25,739 nt of DNA. Origin: a virus. The stretch lies in IMG/VR virus record IMGVR_UViG_3300009164_000321, positions 1 to 25,739 of that record, one strand, 5' to 3'. Each line of letters starts with the position of its first letter. The first letter of the stretch is position 1. Of the stretch, positions 14,813-22,331 are shown one piece after another. The notes under the pieces were generated by a model that saw only the letters and a program-made list of their open reading frames with translations, did no database searches and was not told the origin of the DNA. The translations under genes and the position numbers were made by a program.

Positions 14813-14890
14813 AATTAGGAAAACTATATTATATAGTGACGACAAGGGCTCTGAAATATGGGCCATTGTTATTTTATTAAAACTAGACTA

Positions 14891-15757
14891 ATGGAAAAAA
14901 TCGTAAAATTTGTTAATAGAAAAAGTTTTATAATAAGACATTCTGGTAGATCATCAGATTATATAACTCCCTCATTTGGCTACGGCTGTTTACTAGACTG
15001 TTCGTATTGCTACATGAAACGCCATAAACCTAAAGGTTTAGATGTGGCTAAAAATATTGGAGATATTTTGACTAGTATTAATAACCATGCTTATTTTGAA
15101 AATCGAGTAGAAAAGCCAAATCAAACGGATCCTGAGTTTGTAACTTATGATATTTCGTGCAATGAAGACTTTGCATTACATGCTAAGTTTTATGATTGGC
15201 AAAGAATTTTTGATTTCTTTAAACAACATCCAGTTGCTAAAGCTACTTTTGCAACTAAAATTATTCCAGAGATTTTCTTAAACTATGATCCTGAAAGAAA
15301 AGTAAGGATTAGATTTAGTTTAATGCCGCAGAGACTATCAGATATCTATGAGCCTAATACTGCTAAGATTATTGATAGAATAAAAGCTATTGATGGTTTT
15401 ATCGATGCAGGGTATGAGGTGCATGTAAATTTTAGTCCTGTAATTGTCTATGATAATTGGCTAAAAGATTATGAGGAATTGTTTTATATGATGAGTAATT
15501 ATGTAGACAACAAAGATGAAGTACTTGCTGAGGTTATTTTTATGACCCATAATATTAAGAAGCACGAAGAAAATCTTATGAACAATCGATTAGGAGAGAA
15601 GTTATTATGGATCCCAGAATTACAAGAAGGTAAAACTTCACAGTATGGCGCGGAAAATGTAAGATATCGCTATGATTTAAAAGCTAGATATATTAAAGAG
15701 TTCACTGAGCTTCATGATAAAATTATCCGTTGGAACACTATTAGGTATATATTTTGA
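14891..15757 (+). CDS. Radical SAM protein, spore-photoproduct-lyase-like
   Basis: The 288-aa protein has the radical-SAM cluster motif CX3CX2C in GYGCLLDCSYCYMKRH (Cys33, Cys37, Cys40), in a context like that of spore photoproduct lyase and its phage/bacterial relatives. Those enzymes use a 5'-deoxyadenosyl radical to reverse a thymine lesion in UV-damaged DNA. Further family-like segments are VTYDISCNEDFALH, KATFATKII, RIRFSLMPQ and VHVNFSPVIVY. The ATG at 14891 was preferred over one 11 codons upstream because the intervening bases look like an AT-rich leader. A weak promoter (TTTG 14803, TATATTAT 14825) may lie upstream. The UDG-like gene follows 2 nt later. Confidence 0.8.
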   Translation: MEKIVKFVNRKSFIIRHSGRSSDYITPSFGYGCLLDCSYCYMKRHKPKGLDVAKNIGDILTSINNHAYFENRVEKPNQTDPEFVTYDISCNEDFALHAKFYDWQRIFDFFKQHPVAKATFATKIIPEIFLNYDPERKVRIRFSLMPQRLSDIYEPNTAKIIDRIKAIDGFIDAGYEVHVNFSPVIVYDNWLKDYEELFYMMSNYVDNKDEVLAEVIFMTHNIKKHEENLMNNRLGEKLLWIPELQEGKTSQYGAENVRYRYDLKARYIKEFTELHDKIIRWNTIRYIF

Positions 15758-15759
15758 GT

Positions 15760-16434
15760 ATGAAGACAAAAGATTATTGGGTAAACAAATTAGGAGAAGG
15801 TTGGACTATGGCTTTAAGAAATCTCTTAAAGTCAAAGTACATGGATAAACTAGAAATGTTTCTTGCTATTGAATACAGCATGAAAGACGTTTTTCCTGAA
15901 GATCAATCTATAGTATTTAATAGTTTGAAATTATGTCCTTATGAAAAACTTAAAGTAGTAATTATAGGGGAGGAACCTTCTAGAACTCATGGTACTGGAC
16001 CATTAGCCTTCTCTGACGCTTCTACTATTTCTATAAATTGCTGCGCATCTGCTATTCGTAATTCTTTTCCTGACTTACATTTAGGGTTTGACACAAGCTT
16101 TTCTCCTTGGGCAGAGCAAGGAGTATTAATGTTAAATAGAAGTCTTACATGCTTGCAAAATGAACCAAAAAGTCATAAATTGCAATGGAAGAAATTCTTT
16201 GGTAGTGTGTTGCTTCATATTTTAGTAGAAAAACCTAATGTAATCTTTTTATTATGGGGAGAAGAGGCTCAAAAATACATACCTTTTTTAGAGTCTCATG
16301 CAGTTTTTACTTGCGATAGTCCCTATCAATATGGTAAAGTAGGCAACAAATGGATTTGTCCTAATTGGGAACAAGTAAATATATTTTTAGAACAAATTTA
16401 TGGAAAGGGAACTAACAATATCATTCAATGGTAA
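15760..16434 (+). CDS. Family 1 uracil-DNA glycosylase homologue, altered active site
   Basis: The 224-aa protein aligns along family 1 UDG: [22 protein letters not shown] (64-85) matches [37 protein letters not shown] matches the WAxQGVLLLN motif, [10 protein letters not shown] matches the FxLWGxxAQ strand, and the end resembles VLANQWLEQRG..IDW. Key residues differ: GQDPYH becomes GEEPSR (catalytic Asp to Glu, thymine-excluding Tyr to Ser), and the HPSPLS loop becomes CDSPYQ (catalytic His to Cys). It may have changed specificity or a structural role, like the poxvirus UDG processivity subunit. The ATG at 15760 was preferred over an in-frame TTG at 15754. Confidence 0.8.
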   Translation: [224 protein letters not shown]

Positions 16435-16786
16435 ACAAGTAATTAAAAAATATTCTAAAGGAAGAAATCATTATACTAGAACGAGTTTTCCTAAATCAAT
16501 GCTTAAACTAATAGTTCATGATGCACTATTTAATCGTATGAAAACTAAGATTATATGTGTTAAATATAATATTTCAGAAGAAACTTTAAATGAAATAATT
16601 TTTACTTATAAAATTACAGGAGGAACCTTTAATGAGCGTATAGAAGATATCCCTATACTAGGATGTAAAGAAGAGTCGTATTATACTGAGGAAGAATTAT
16701 TAAATTTGCCTTCCCAGTATTCTTGGGATGAGGTATCAGAAACAGAAAAACAATTTTATTTTAATTATGGAAGAAACAACAGTTAA
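16400..16786 (+). CDS. Hypothetical protein (128 aa)
   Basis: No family is recognised. The N-terminus is basic (GKQVIKKYSKGRNHYTRTSFPKS). A segment KTKIICVKYNISEETLNEIIFTY has the pattern of a helix-turn-helix, so DNA binding is possible. The C-terminal third is acidic. The gene overlaps the UDG-like gene by 35 nt and the MazG-like gene by 20 nt in other frames, which argues for coupled translation. Confidence 0.7.
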   Translation: MERELTISFNGKQVIKKYSKGRNHYTRTSFPKSMLKLIVHDALFNRMKTKIICVKYNISEETLNEIIFTYKITGGTFNERIEDIPILGCKEESYYTEEELLNLPSQYSWDEVSETEKQFYFNYGRNNS

Positions 16787-17225
16787 CAGAGAAGATGTAG
16801 TAAGTATGGTAAAACATTGGAGTCATATATTCCATTTACCTATTTTAGATTATCCTAAGTTCCCAGAAAAAGAACGTATTAATTTAGCTATGGAATTAAT
16901 CCGTGAAGAATTAGCAGAAATACATGAAGGAATTAGTAAAAGGGACATTCGTGAAGTGCAAGATGGTCTTGGAGATTTACTATGGGTAGCTCTCCGTGCT
17001 ATGATGGAATTCGGAGTTGACCCTGTTAAGACTATTGATGCTATTTATGAATCTAATATGTCAAAGGCTGATTATACTATAGAAGCAGCAATGGAAACAA
17101 AAAAGAAGTATAATGAGCAAGGCATACAAACTTATATAAAAATACGGCATGATGCATATATAACACACCGTGCTGGAGATAATAAAGTATTAAAATCTAT
17201 TAACTATAAAGAGCCAAAGCTATGA
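16767..17225 (+). CDS. MazG-like nucleotide pyrophosphohydrolase
   Basis: The 152-aa protein carries the all-alpha NTP pyrophosphatase pattern: REELAEIHEG (46-55) is the EExxE metal motif and VQDGLGDLLWVAL (64-76) supplies the second acidic pair. ESNMSKAD (95-102) is the typical closing motif. Such enzymes hydrolyse (d)NTPs or alarmones to monophosphates, and phage copies may clean the nucleotide pool or blunt host (p)ppGpp signalling; the substrate cannot be told here. The start MEETTVNRED was chosen because the 13 extra upstream codons lie within the previous gene. Its TGA overlaps the next ATG. Confidence 0.82.
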   Translation: MEETTVNREDVVSMVKHWSHIFHLPILDYPKFPEKERINLAMELIREELAEIHEGISKRDIREVQDGLGDLLWVALRAMMEFGVDPVKTIDAIYESNMSKADYTIEAAMETKKKYNEQGIQTYIKIRHDAYITHRAGDNKVLKSINYKEPKL

Positions 17226-17401
17226 ATGTAGAGATACTTAAAAGTTTAAAAGAGCAAAAAGCTCATTTAGAATTTAAAGTTTATCAAAGTAAAATCAATG
17301 ATCATTTTGTCGATGCTGAAAAGTATCAACAAGAATTAGACGATGTAGAGTTTTTAATTACCACTTATAAACAAAGACATGAAAGTAGGCAGCAAAGTTA
17401 G
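17222..17401 (+). CDS. Small coiled-coil hypothetical protein (59 aa)
   Basis: The ORF begins MNVEILKSLKEQKAHLEF and continues as two probable helices with heptad-like spacing (ILKSLKEQKAHLEFKV, YQQELDDVEFLITTYK). It overlaps the MazG stop (ATGA) and the next gene's first 23 nt, as expected in a packed phage operon. Function is unknown; small paired helices often mediate protein-protein contacts. Confidence 0.65.
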   Translation: MNVEILKSLKEQKAHLEFKVYQSKINDHFVDAEKYQQELDDVEFLITTYKQRHESRQQS

Positions 17402-17711
17402 ATGCATAGATGATACTGTTAAATTAGGGATGGAAGAGTTTGTAGCAAATGCTTATCAGAATTGGGTTAAGGAAGGTGAAGATTACATTGTAAGGGATGT
17501 GTTTGAAAATGGAGGAATAGTAGATGGTATAGTACTTGAAGGGCTCTATAATTTGCCTATTTACCAATCTCTAATATGTGCTGTGCAAGAACCTGCTTTT
17601 AGGGCTACTCGATTTGCAGAATTAGAAGAGTATATTGAAGAGGCTATAACAGAAGAATCTATTATGAGAGATTTTATTCAAGAATTTGCTACTGTAATAG
17701 AAGGGTTATGA
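17379..17711 (+). CDS. Hypothetical protein (110 aa)
   Basis: The N-terminal half looks like a small beta-barrel: MKVGSKVRCIDDT, EGEDYIVRDVFENGG and GIVLEGLYNLPIY, a pattern seen in many phage proteins of unknown role that open with a K-x-G-x-x-V-R-C strand. The C-terminal half is an acidic helix (AELEEYIEEAITEESIMRDFIQEF). No function is recognised. It overlaps both neighbours (23 nt before, ATGA after). Confidence 0.75.
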   Translation: MKVGSKVRCIDDTVKLGMEEFVANAYQNWVKEGEDYIVRDVFENGGIVDGIVLEGLYNLPIYQSLICAVQEPAFRATRFAELEEYIEEAITEESIMRDFIQEFATVIEGL

Positions 17712-18091
17712 CAGGAGAATTAAAAGAATTAGAAGAAGGATCTGTGACATATATTATTATGTTAGCAGCATTTCAAGTAGTATTAAATTGTCAGTTAGAA
17801 TTAAAAGGTACTATCTACGATCAGAGCCCTGTAGCAAATAAAGTACGCGAAGCAGTAAACATGCTGAATCTTAAAAACAGCCGTAATCGAGATAGGATTT
17901 GGCAAGTTGATGATAAGAAAGCCGCAGATATGATGTTTAGTATTGAAAAAATAGCAAAACTAATATCTAAATCTGATGGAGTAGCAATATGTGCTATTGC
18001 AGATTTGCTGAGAAAAAACTTAGATTTTAGTAAAGTTTTAATTAGTGAACTTTCTGATGAAGAATTAGAAAAAATAAAAGCCACTATGTAA
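17708..18091 (+). CDS. Hypothetical protein (127 aa)
   Basis: This mostly helical, soluble protein is the last rightward gene. The hydrophobic segment VTYIIMLAAFQVVLNC near the N-terminus could be a buried or membrane helix, but charged residues flank it closely. A second helix pair (KAADMMFSIEKIAKLIS, VAICAIADLLRKNLDF) follows. No family is recognised. The stop codon lies inside the hairpin at 18077-18104. Confidence 0.75.
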   Translation: MTGELKELEEGSVTYIIMLAAFQVVLNCQLELKGTIYDQSPVANKVREAVNMLNLKNSRNRDRIWQVDDKKAADMMFSIEKIAKLISKSDGVAICAIADLLRKNLDFSKVLISELSDEELEKIKATM

Positions 18092-18104
18092 AAATAGTGG
18101 CTTT
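18077..18104 (-). terminator. Terminator between converging gene blocks
   Basis: A perfect 11-bp stem AAAGCCACTAT (18077-18087) / ATAGTGGCTTT (18094-18104) has a 6-nt loop. On the minus strand it is followed by a T-rich tract (ttttatttttt), giving a good terminator for the giant genes. On the plus strand only three T follow before an A run, so rightward termination would be weaker. Confidence 0.85.
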
Positions 18105-18121
18105 AAAAAAAATTTGGCGTT

Positions 18122-21100
18122 CTAATTGAATCCGTTATCCTCTTCTGTTTCCTCCTGAAGACTGTCTACAATAATTTTCATATTCTCATCTTCTGTATCT
18201 TGATCAGAAGCTAATCCTGTAGGAATTAACCAATTTGATGTTAGTCCTTTATTTGTCACACTGTTTACTTGATCAGGAGACATCCAGTCGTAGACTTTAG
18301 AATCTACTAGATTTTTAATAAATCTATTTTTTAATTCTGGATACTGCATTTCATAAAGGTTTTTAAACGGTTGTTTTCTAAACCAATATTTTTCTGCATG
18401 TGTTGCTCCTTTATACATACCTGATTCATATACTTTACCGCTGAATGCTTCAGAGATATCTAATAAATCTTTAATCATTTTTGCTCCTCCTACAGGCTCA
18501 TCAATCATTTGGATAAGCTCTGCTGGCGACCATGCTGCTCCTTGTTCTAATAATAATCGATTCATTTGGTAAGCGGCATATTGTGTAGTCCAATCGTCAT
18601 CGTCGGATCCGTCTGCAGCAAGATTTACCATAGAAGCAAGTACTGCGACAATGTTTAAGTAAAGCAAATCTAATGCTGTTTTAGCTACTCCTCGTTTTTT
18701 AGCAGGAGATAAAGTATTCCAAGTAGCAAAAGATGCTTGTAATCCTGCACGATCTTTTACAAGAGTTTTAAAGAATTGTCTGAAGATAAAATCAAAACTT
18801 GCTCTGTAAGTTCCTATTTCCTCTTCTTCTGTAATCATATTAGTTCCTTCACGTCTGAATCTTGTATCTACCATTCCGATAAACCATCCACGGTGCATTA
18901 GTAAGAAATCTCCTGCAATGCTTCTAGAAAGTTTTCCTTTATCGGTTTTACTCATGGTACCGTCTACATAAGTAGTAACATTCTCAATCTTACCTGCAGC
19001 ACTGTTTAGTATTGCTGGTGTAACATATTTTTCAAATTCTGGTTTTACTACAAGATTTCCATCTACAACATCATGGGCATTGTATAAACTTTTTTCACGT
19101 AGTTGTGACCATTCTTTTTTAAATTCCTTTTGAGTTTTGCTAGGATCTTCAGCCTGACGTAATTTAAAATAAGTAGCTCTTGTTATAAATTGATTGTTGT
19201 ACAAACGATAGTTATCATAGATAGCTAAAGCAATACGTCCTTTAATGCCGTAGTCACCTGTAGCAAAAGTTGCATACATTAAATCACGATTAGCAATCTT
19301 TCTAATAGCCCTATTTTTAGTAGTTTCATAAAGCATTCTTTCTAACTCTACTACTCCTGCTTGTTGTAGCATTAAGTGCATTTTGTTAGTTTGTTTTGCT
19401 TTCCCCATTTCTCCTACTACTTGAAAAAGGTTAGAGAAAAATTCTCCGCGGGCCCAGTTTTTACTTTCTGTAGTAGTGTAGACACCGATAGCATCTTCTA
19501 TAATACTATCACCTGATCCTTTTAACCATCCTGATATACTAGTAGGAATGTTAAAAGCTAAGTTGTTGTTTCTAATAAAAGTAGCAAATCTTTGTGAAGC
19601 TTTTGTCCATGAAAATTGTTTACCTGCAATACCTAAAGCGTTTGTGATTTTATTTTCTGGTAAAGGTTTAGTAGCTAATGTATCACGCTCAATGCCGAAA
19701 ACATGTGAATCTAAAAGTATTTCTAGTGCTTTGTACTCATTAGTTTCAATACCTTTTTTACGTTGGCCTTTTTTATTTACATAGTTTCTTTCTGCTAATG
19801 CATATTGTATAGATCCTAAGTCTCCAGCAATTTTATTCATTTCCTGGAAGTTTTCTGCCATCTCTGAAAATAAAGTAACACTTCTAGCTATATCATAAGA
19901 TAAATCTTTTGTAGAATCTAATTCTCCTGTAAAATAAATAGGAACCATTTTATTATTCAAAGGATTTAACTGTCCAAATTGTGTTTCATCCTGATTAATA
20001 AATAAAGATTCTGAAGCAAGAGTAGCCATAGTTCCCATAAAAGATTTGGCTCCTTTAATTTGTGCTACTCTATCTAGTGTAGATTTTAGCATTGGTGGCA
20101 CCATATAAACTAATCTTTGCGTTCTATATGCCAAAGGAAGTTTATTTATTGCTTCTGTTTTAGTTTTTATCAATAATTCATAATAAGCTTTTGTAGCAGG
20201 GTTCTGCATTGCCTGTTCGAACTTTTGACTTTTATAAGAATCATTAGGAACTTTAACTTTTACTCTTGAAACTCCGTTAGAAGTTTTAGAAATAACAACT
20301 TGTTCTTTAGTATTATTTTTAAAGAATTCTGACCATAGTTTCTTTTTAATTTCTATTTGATCTTTTGTAAGGAACATTGGTTGAATGTCATTGTAATCAT
20401 CAAATCCTAAAGCTTTGGCTATTTCTTCTTTTGTCTTAGCCATTGTGCGGTAATATTTACCCATATCGTACTCTTGTACAAAATAGTGGCCAAGATTACC
20501 GTCTTCTCCTACTTCAATTAAATCATCGATTTTACCTCCTGATTTTAACATTGCTTGTTGTGCAGATAATAAATCATTTGCAGTTTTTGTAGCAAACCTT
20601 TTGATTCTTTGAATAGAATCAAATATAATTTTATGTGCAGCTTTGATTAATTTAGAATCTGCATATTTGTAATTACCCACTTCTAGCCTCCAAGCACTAA
20701 CATCATCAGAAGTTTCTTTTGCTACCATGTCTGGATCAAAAGCAGGATCAATAGGATTACCATTAGCATCAGTATTTGCTTCAGTAAGTACTCCTCTTGT
20801 AACTCTGTCGATCAAACTTTTGTTTAAACTTTTTGTATCTCGTATTTCGATAGCAATATTGTGAATTTGCTTACGTAATTCTTCTGTTTCTTCTACAGGA
20901 ATATTATTATCGTACATGGACTCCACAAACTTGTTAAAGATATTATCATACATGTTTAAGAAGTCTTGGGAACTTTTAATAATACCTGAATTAATTACTC
21001 CTGATTGTCGAGCATTAATTAAAGTTTTTGTTATACTGGCAATTTCACTTGATGCTAATTCTATGAATCTAGAAATTGCTAAATCCATTTCTCCTTTAGC

Positions 21101-22327
21101 AATGTTTTGATTGATTCTATTTAACTCTGAATCAATAGCATTAATAACACTAACACTTTTTAAACCTGCTTTAAGTTTCTTCATTCTAGCTTGAAGCTGG
21201 AATACAGCTTCTTCTAAGAATTTCTTTTTGTTTTCTATAATAGGATCTGGTACTGGTACTTCCTCTTCTTCCTCATCTTTATCTAATTGATAGAGCAAGT
21301 TAGCATCTACAGGAATTGCATCTAAAGTACCTATTTTCTCATTATTTAAAATGCTTATAGCTAAAGGTTTTAATATAGTTTCAAGTTCTTGTCGAGCAGT
21401 AGTTTTAGAATTAAAATTAGCTTTTACCCACTTAACAAATTTTTCTTTGATAGCTTTTAAGTATGCCCAAAATCCTTTTTCTTCTGCGTTCTCATTTTTA
21501 TGAGCTTTAACTAGCTCTTGCGCTAGTATCTTTCCTACTGCTTCTTTTCTAAAATCTTCTTCAGCCTTGTAGATATCTTTGTAATCCTCTTTTACTATGC
21601 CGTAAATTTCTGTTTGATCTACAGTCTGTAAAGCGCGCATAACGGAAGGATCGTTCTTCATTAACTCAATAGCAAAGTGAGCAATCTCTTCAGGAAGAGT
21701 ATCTATTTTAGCATCATCAGCTAGGCCTATTAAAGCATTTGCAAAATCTGCTACTCCTAAAATACCTCTCTCATAGCGTCCTTCAAATCTTTCTAATAAA
21801 GAATCAATTGCTTCAATAGAAATACCGTGGGTTTTTGCCCAAGCATAAAGTTTTTTATTTAGATTTTCATCTGCTGCTTCAGAACTTTCAGAAGCTGTTT
21901 GTCTAAACATTCCGTTGGCTTCTGGAGAATAATATCCTTCCATAGTAACAGGTCGGTTTTTATATCCTGCTACGTACCATTTATTAGTAGCGCTACGACG
22001 TAAATGCCAATCTACATCTCCTATTTGACGGGAGATTTGTTGTAATGCTTTATTGATATATTCTATTTCTTCTTTGTCTCTACGCTCATCAAGATCTTGA
22101 TTATACACATAATCAAAATAAATTTCTTTAGCTTGTTCTTGATAGTAGTTTAACTTTTCTTTTTGATACAAAACATCATTAGTAGTAAGTTCCTTTGCGC
22201 TAGGAAATCTTTCATCACCGTTTTGATCCATCCATAAACTAATCTTTGCTTTTAGTACGTCTGGATGTAGATTAGTAGAATTTTCTAAAGCTTTATAATC
22301 GGGATGAGAAATATTTATACAATGCAT
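18122..22327 (-). CDS. Giant putative virion protein (1401 aa), crAss-like transcription block
   Basis: This large leftward gene starts 4 nt after the RNA polymerase gene's stop and ends just before a terminator, so both share one transcript. No catalytic domain is recognised with certainty. Near residues 205-222, KIDTLPEEIAHFAIELM resembles the metal-site helix of zincin-like domains in large phage polyproteins, but the first His of HExxH is Glu. The middle is long, charged and helical with coiled-coil character (380-500). A hydrophobic stretch LLYLNIVAVLASMVNLAA lies near 1221-1238, followed by DGSDDDDW. In crAss-like phages, giant proteins next to the RNA polymerase are thought to travel in the virion and be ejected into the host; this is inferred from position. 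Confidence 0.85.
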   Translation of the reverse strand: MHCINISHPDYKALENSTNLHPDVLKAKISLWMDQNGDERFPSAKELTTNDVLYQKEKLNYYQEQAKEIYFDYVYNQDLDERRDKEEIEYINKALQQISRQIGDVDWHLRRSATNKWYVAGYKNRPVTMEGYYSPEANGMFRQTASESSEAADENLNKKLYAWAKTHGISIEAIDSLLERFEGRYERGILGVADFANALIGLADDAKIDTLPEEIAHFAIELMKNDPSVMRALQTVDQTEIYGIVKEDYKDIYKAEEDFRKEAVGKILAQELVKAHKNENAEEKGFWAYLKAIKEKFVKWVKANFNSKTTARQELETILKPLAISILNNEKIGTLDAIPVDANLLYQLDKDEEEEEVPVPDPIIENKKKFLEEAVFQLQARMKKLKAGLKSVSVINAIDSELNRINQNIAKGEMDLAISRFIELASSEIASITKTLINARQSGVINSGIIKSSQDFLNMYDNIFNKFVESMYDNNIPVEETEELRKQIHNIAIEIRDTKSLNKSLIDRVTRGVLTEANTDANGNPIDPAFDPDMVAKETSDDVSAWRLEVGNYKYADSKLIKAAHKIIFDSIQRIKRFATKTANDLLSAQQAMLKSGGKIDDLIEVGEDGNLGHYFVQEYDMGKYYRTMAKTKEEIAKALGFDDYNDIQPMFLTKDQIEIKKKLWSEFFKNNTKEQVVISKTSNGVSRVKVKVPNDSYKSQKFEQAMQNPATKAYYELLIKTKTEAINKLPLAYRTQRLVYMVPPMLKSTLDRVAQIKGAKSFMGTMATLASESLFINQDETQFGQLNPLNNKMVPIYFTGELDSTKDLSYDIARSVTLFSEMAENFQEMNKIAGDLGSIQYALAERNYVNKKGQRKKGIETNEYKALEILLDSHVFGIERDTLATKPLPENKITNALGIAGKQFSWTKASQRFATFIRNNNLAFNIPTSISGWLKGSGDSIIEDAIGVYTTTESKNWARGEFFSNLFQVVGEMGKAKQTNKMHLMLQQAGVVELERMLYETTKNRAIRKIANRDLMYATFATGDYGIKGRIALAIYDNYRLYNNQFITRATYFKLRQAEDPSKTQKEFKKEWSQLREKSLYNAHDVVDGNLVVKPEFEKYVTPAILNSAAGKIENVTTYVDGTMSKTDKGKLSRSIAGDFLLMHRGWFIGMVDTRFRREGTNMITEEEEIGTYRASFDFIFRQFFKTLVKDRAGLQASFATWNTLSPAKKRGVAKTALDLLYLNIVAVLASMVNLAADGSDDDDWTTQYAAYQMNRLLLEQGAAWSPAELIQMIDEPVGGAKMIKDLLDISEAFSGKVYESGMYKGATHAEKYWFRKQPFKNLYEMQYPELKNRFIKNLVDSKVYDWMSPDQVNSVTNKGLTSNWLIPTGLASDQDTEDENMKIIVDSLQEETEEDNGFN

Positions 22328-22331
22328 CGTA

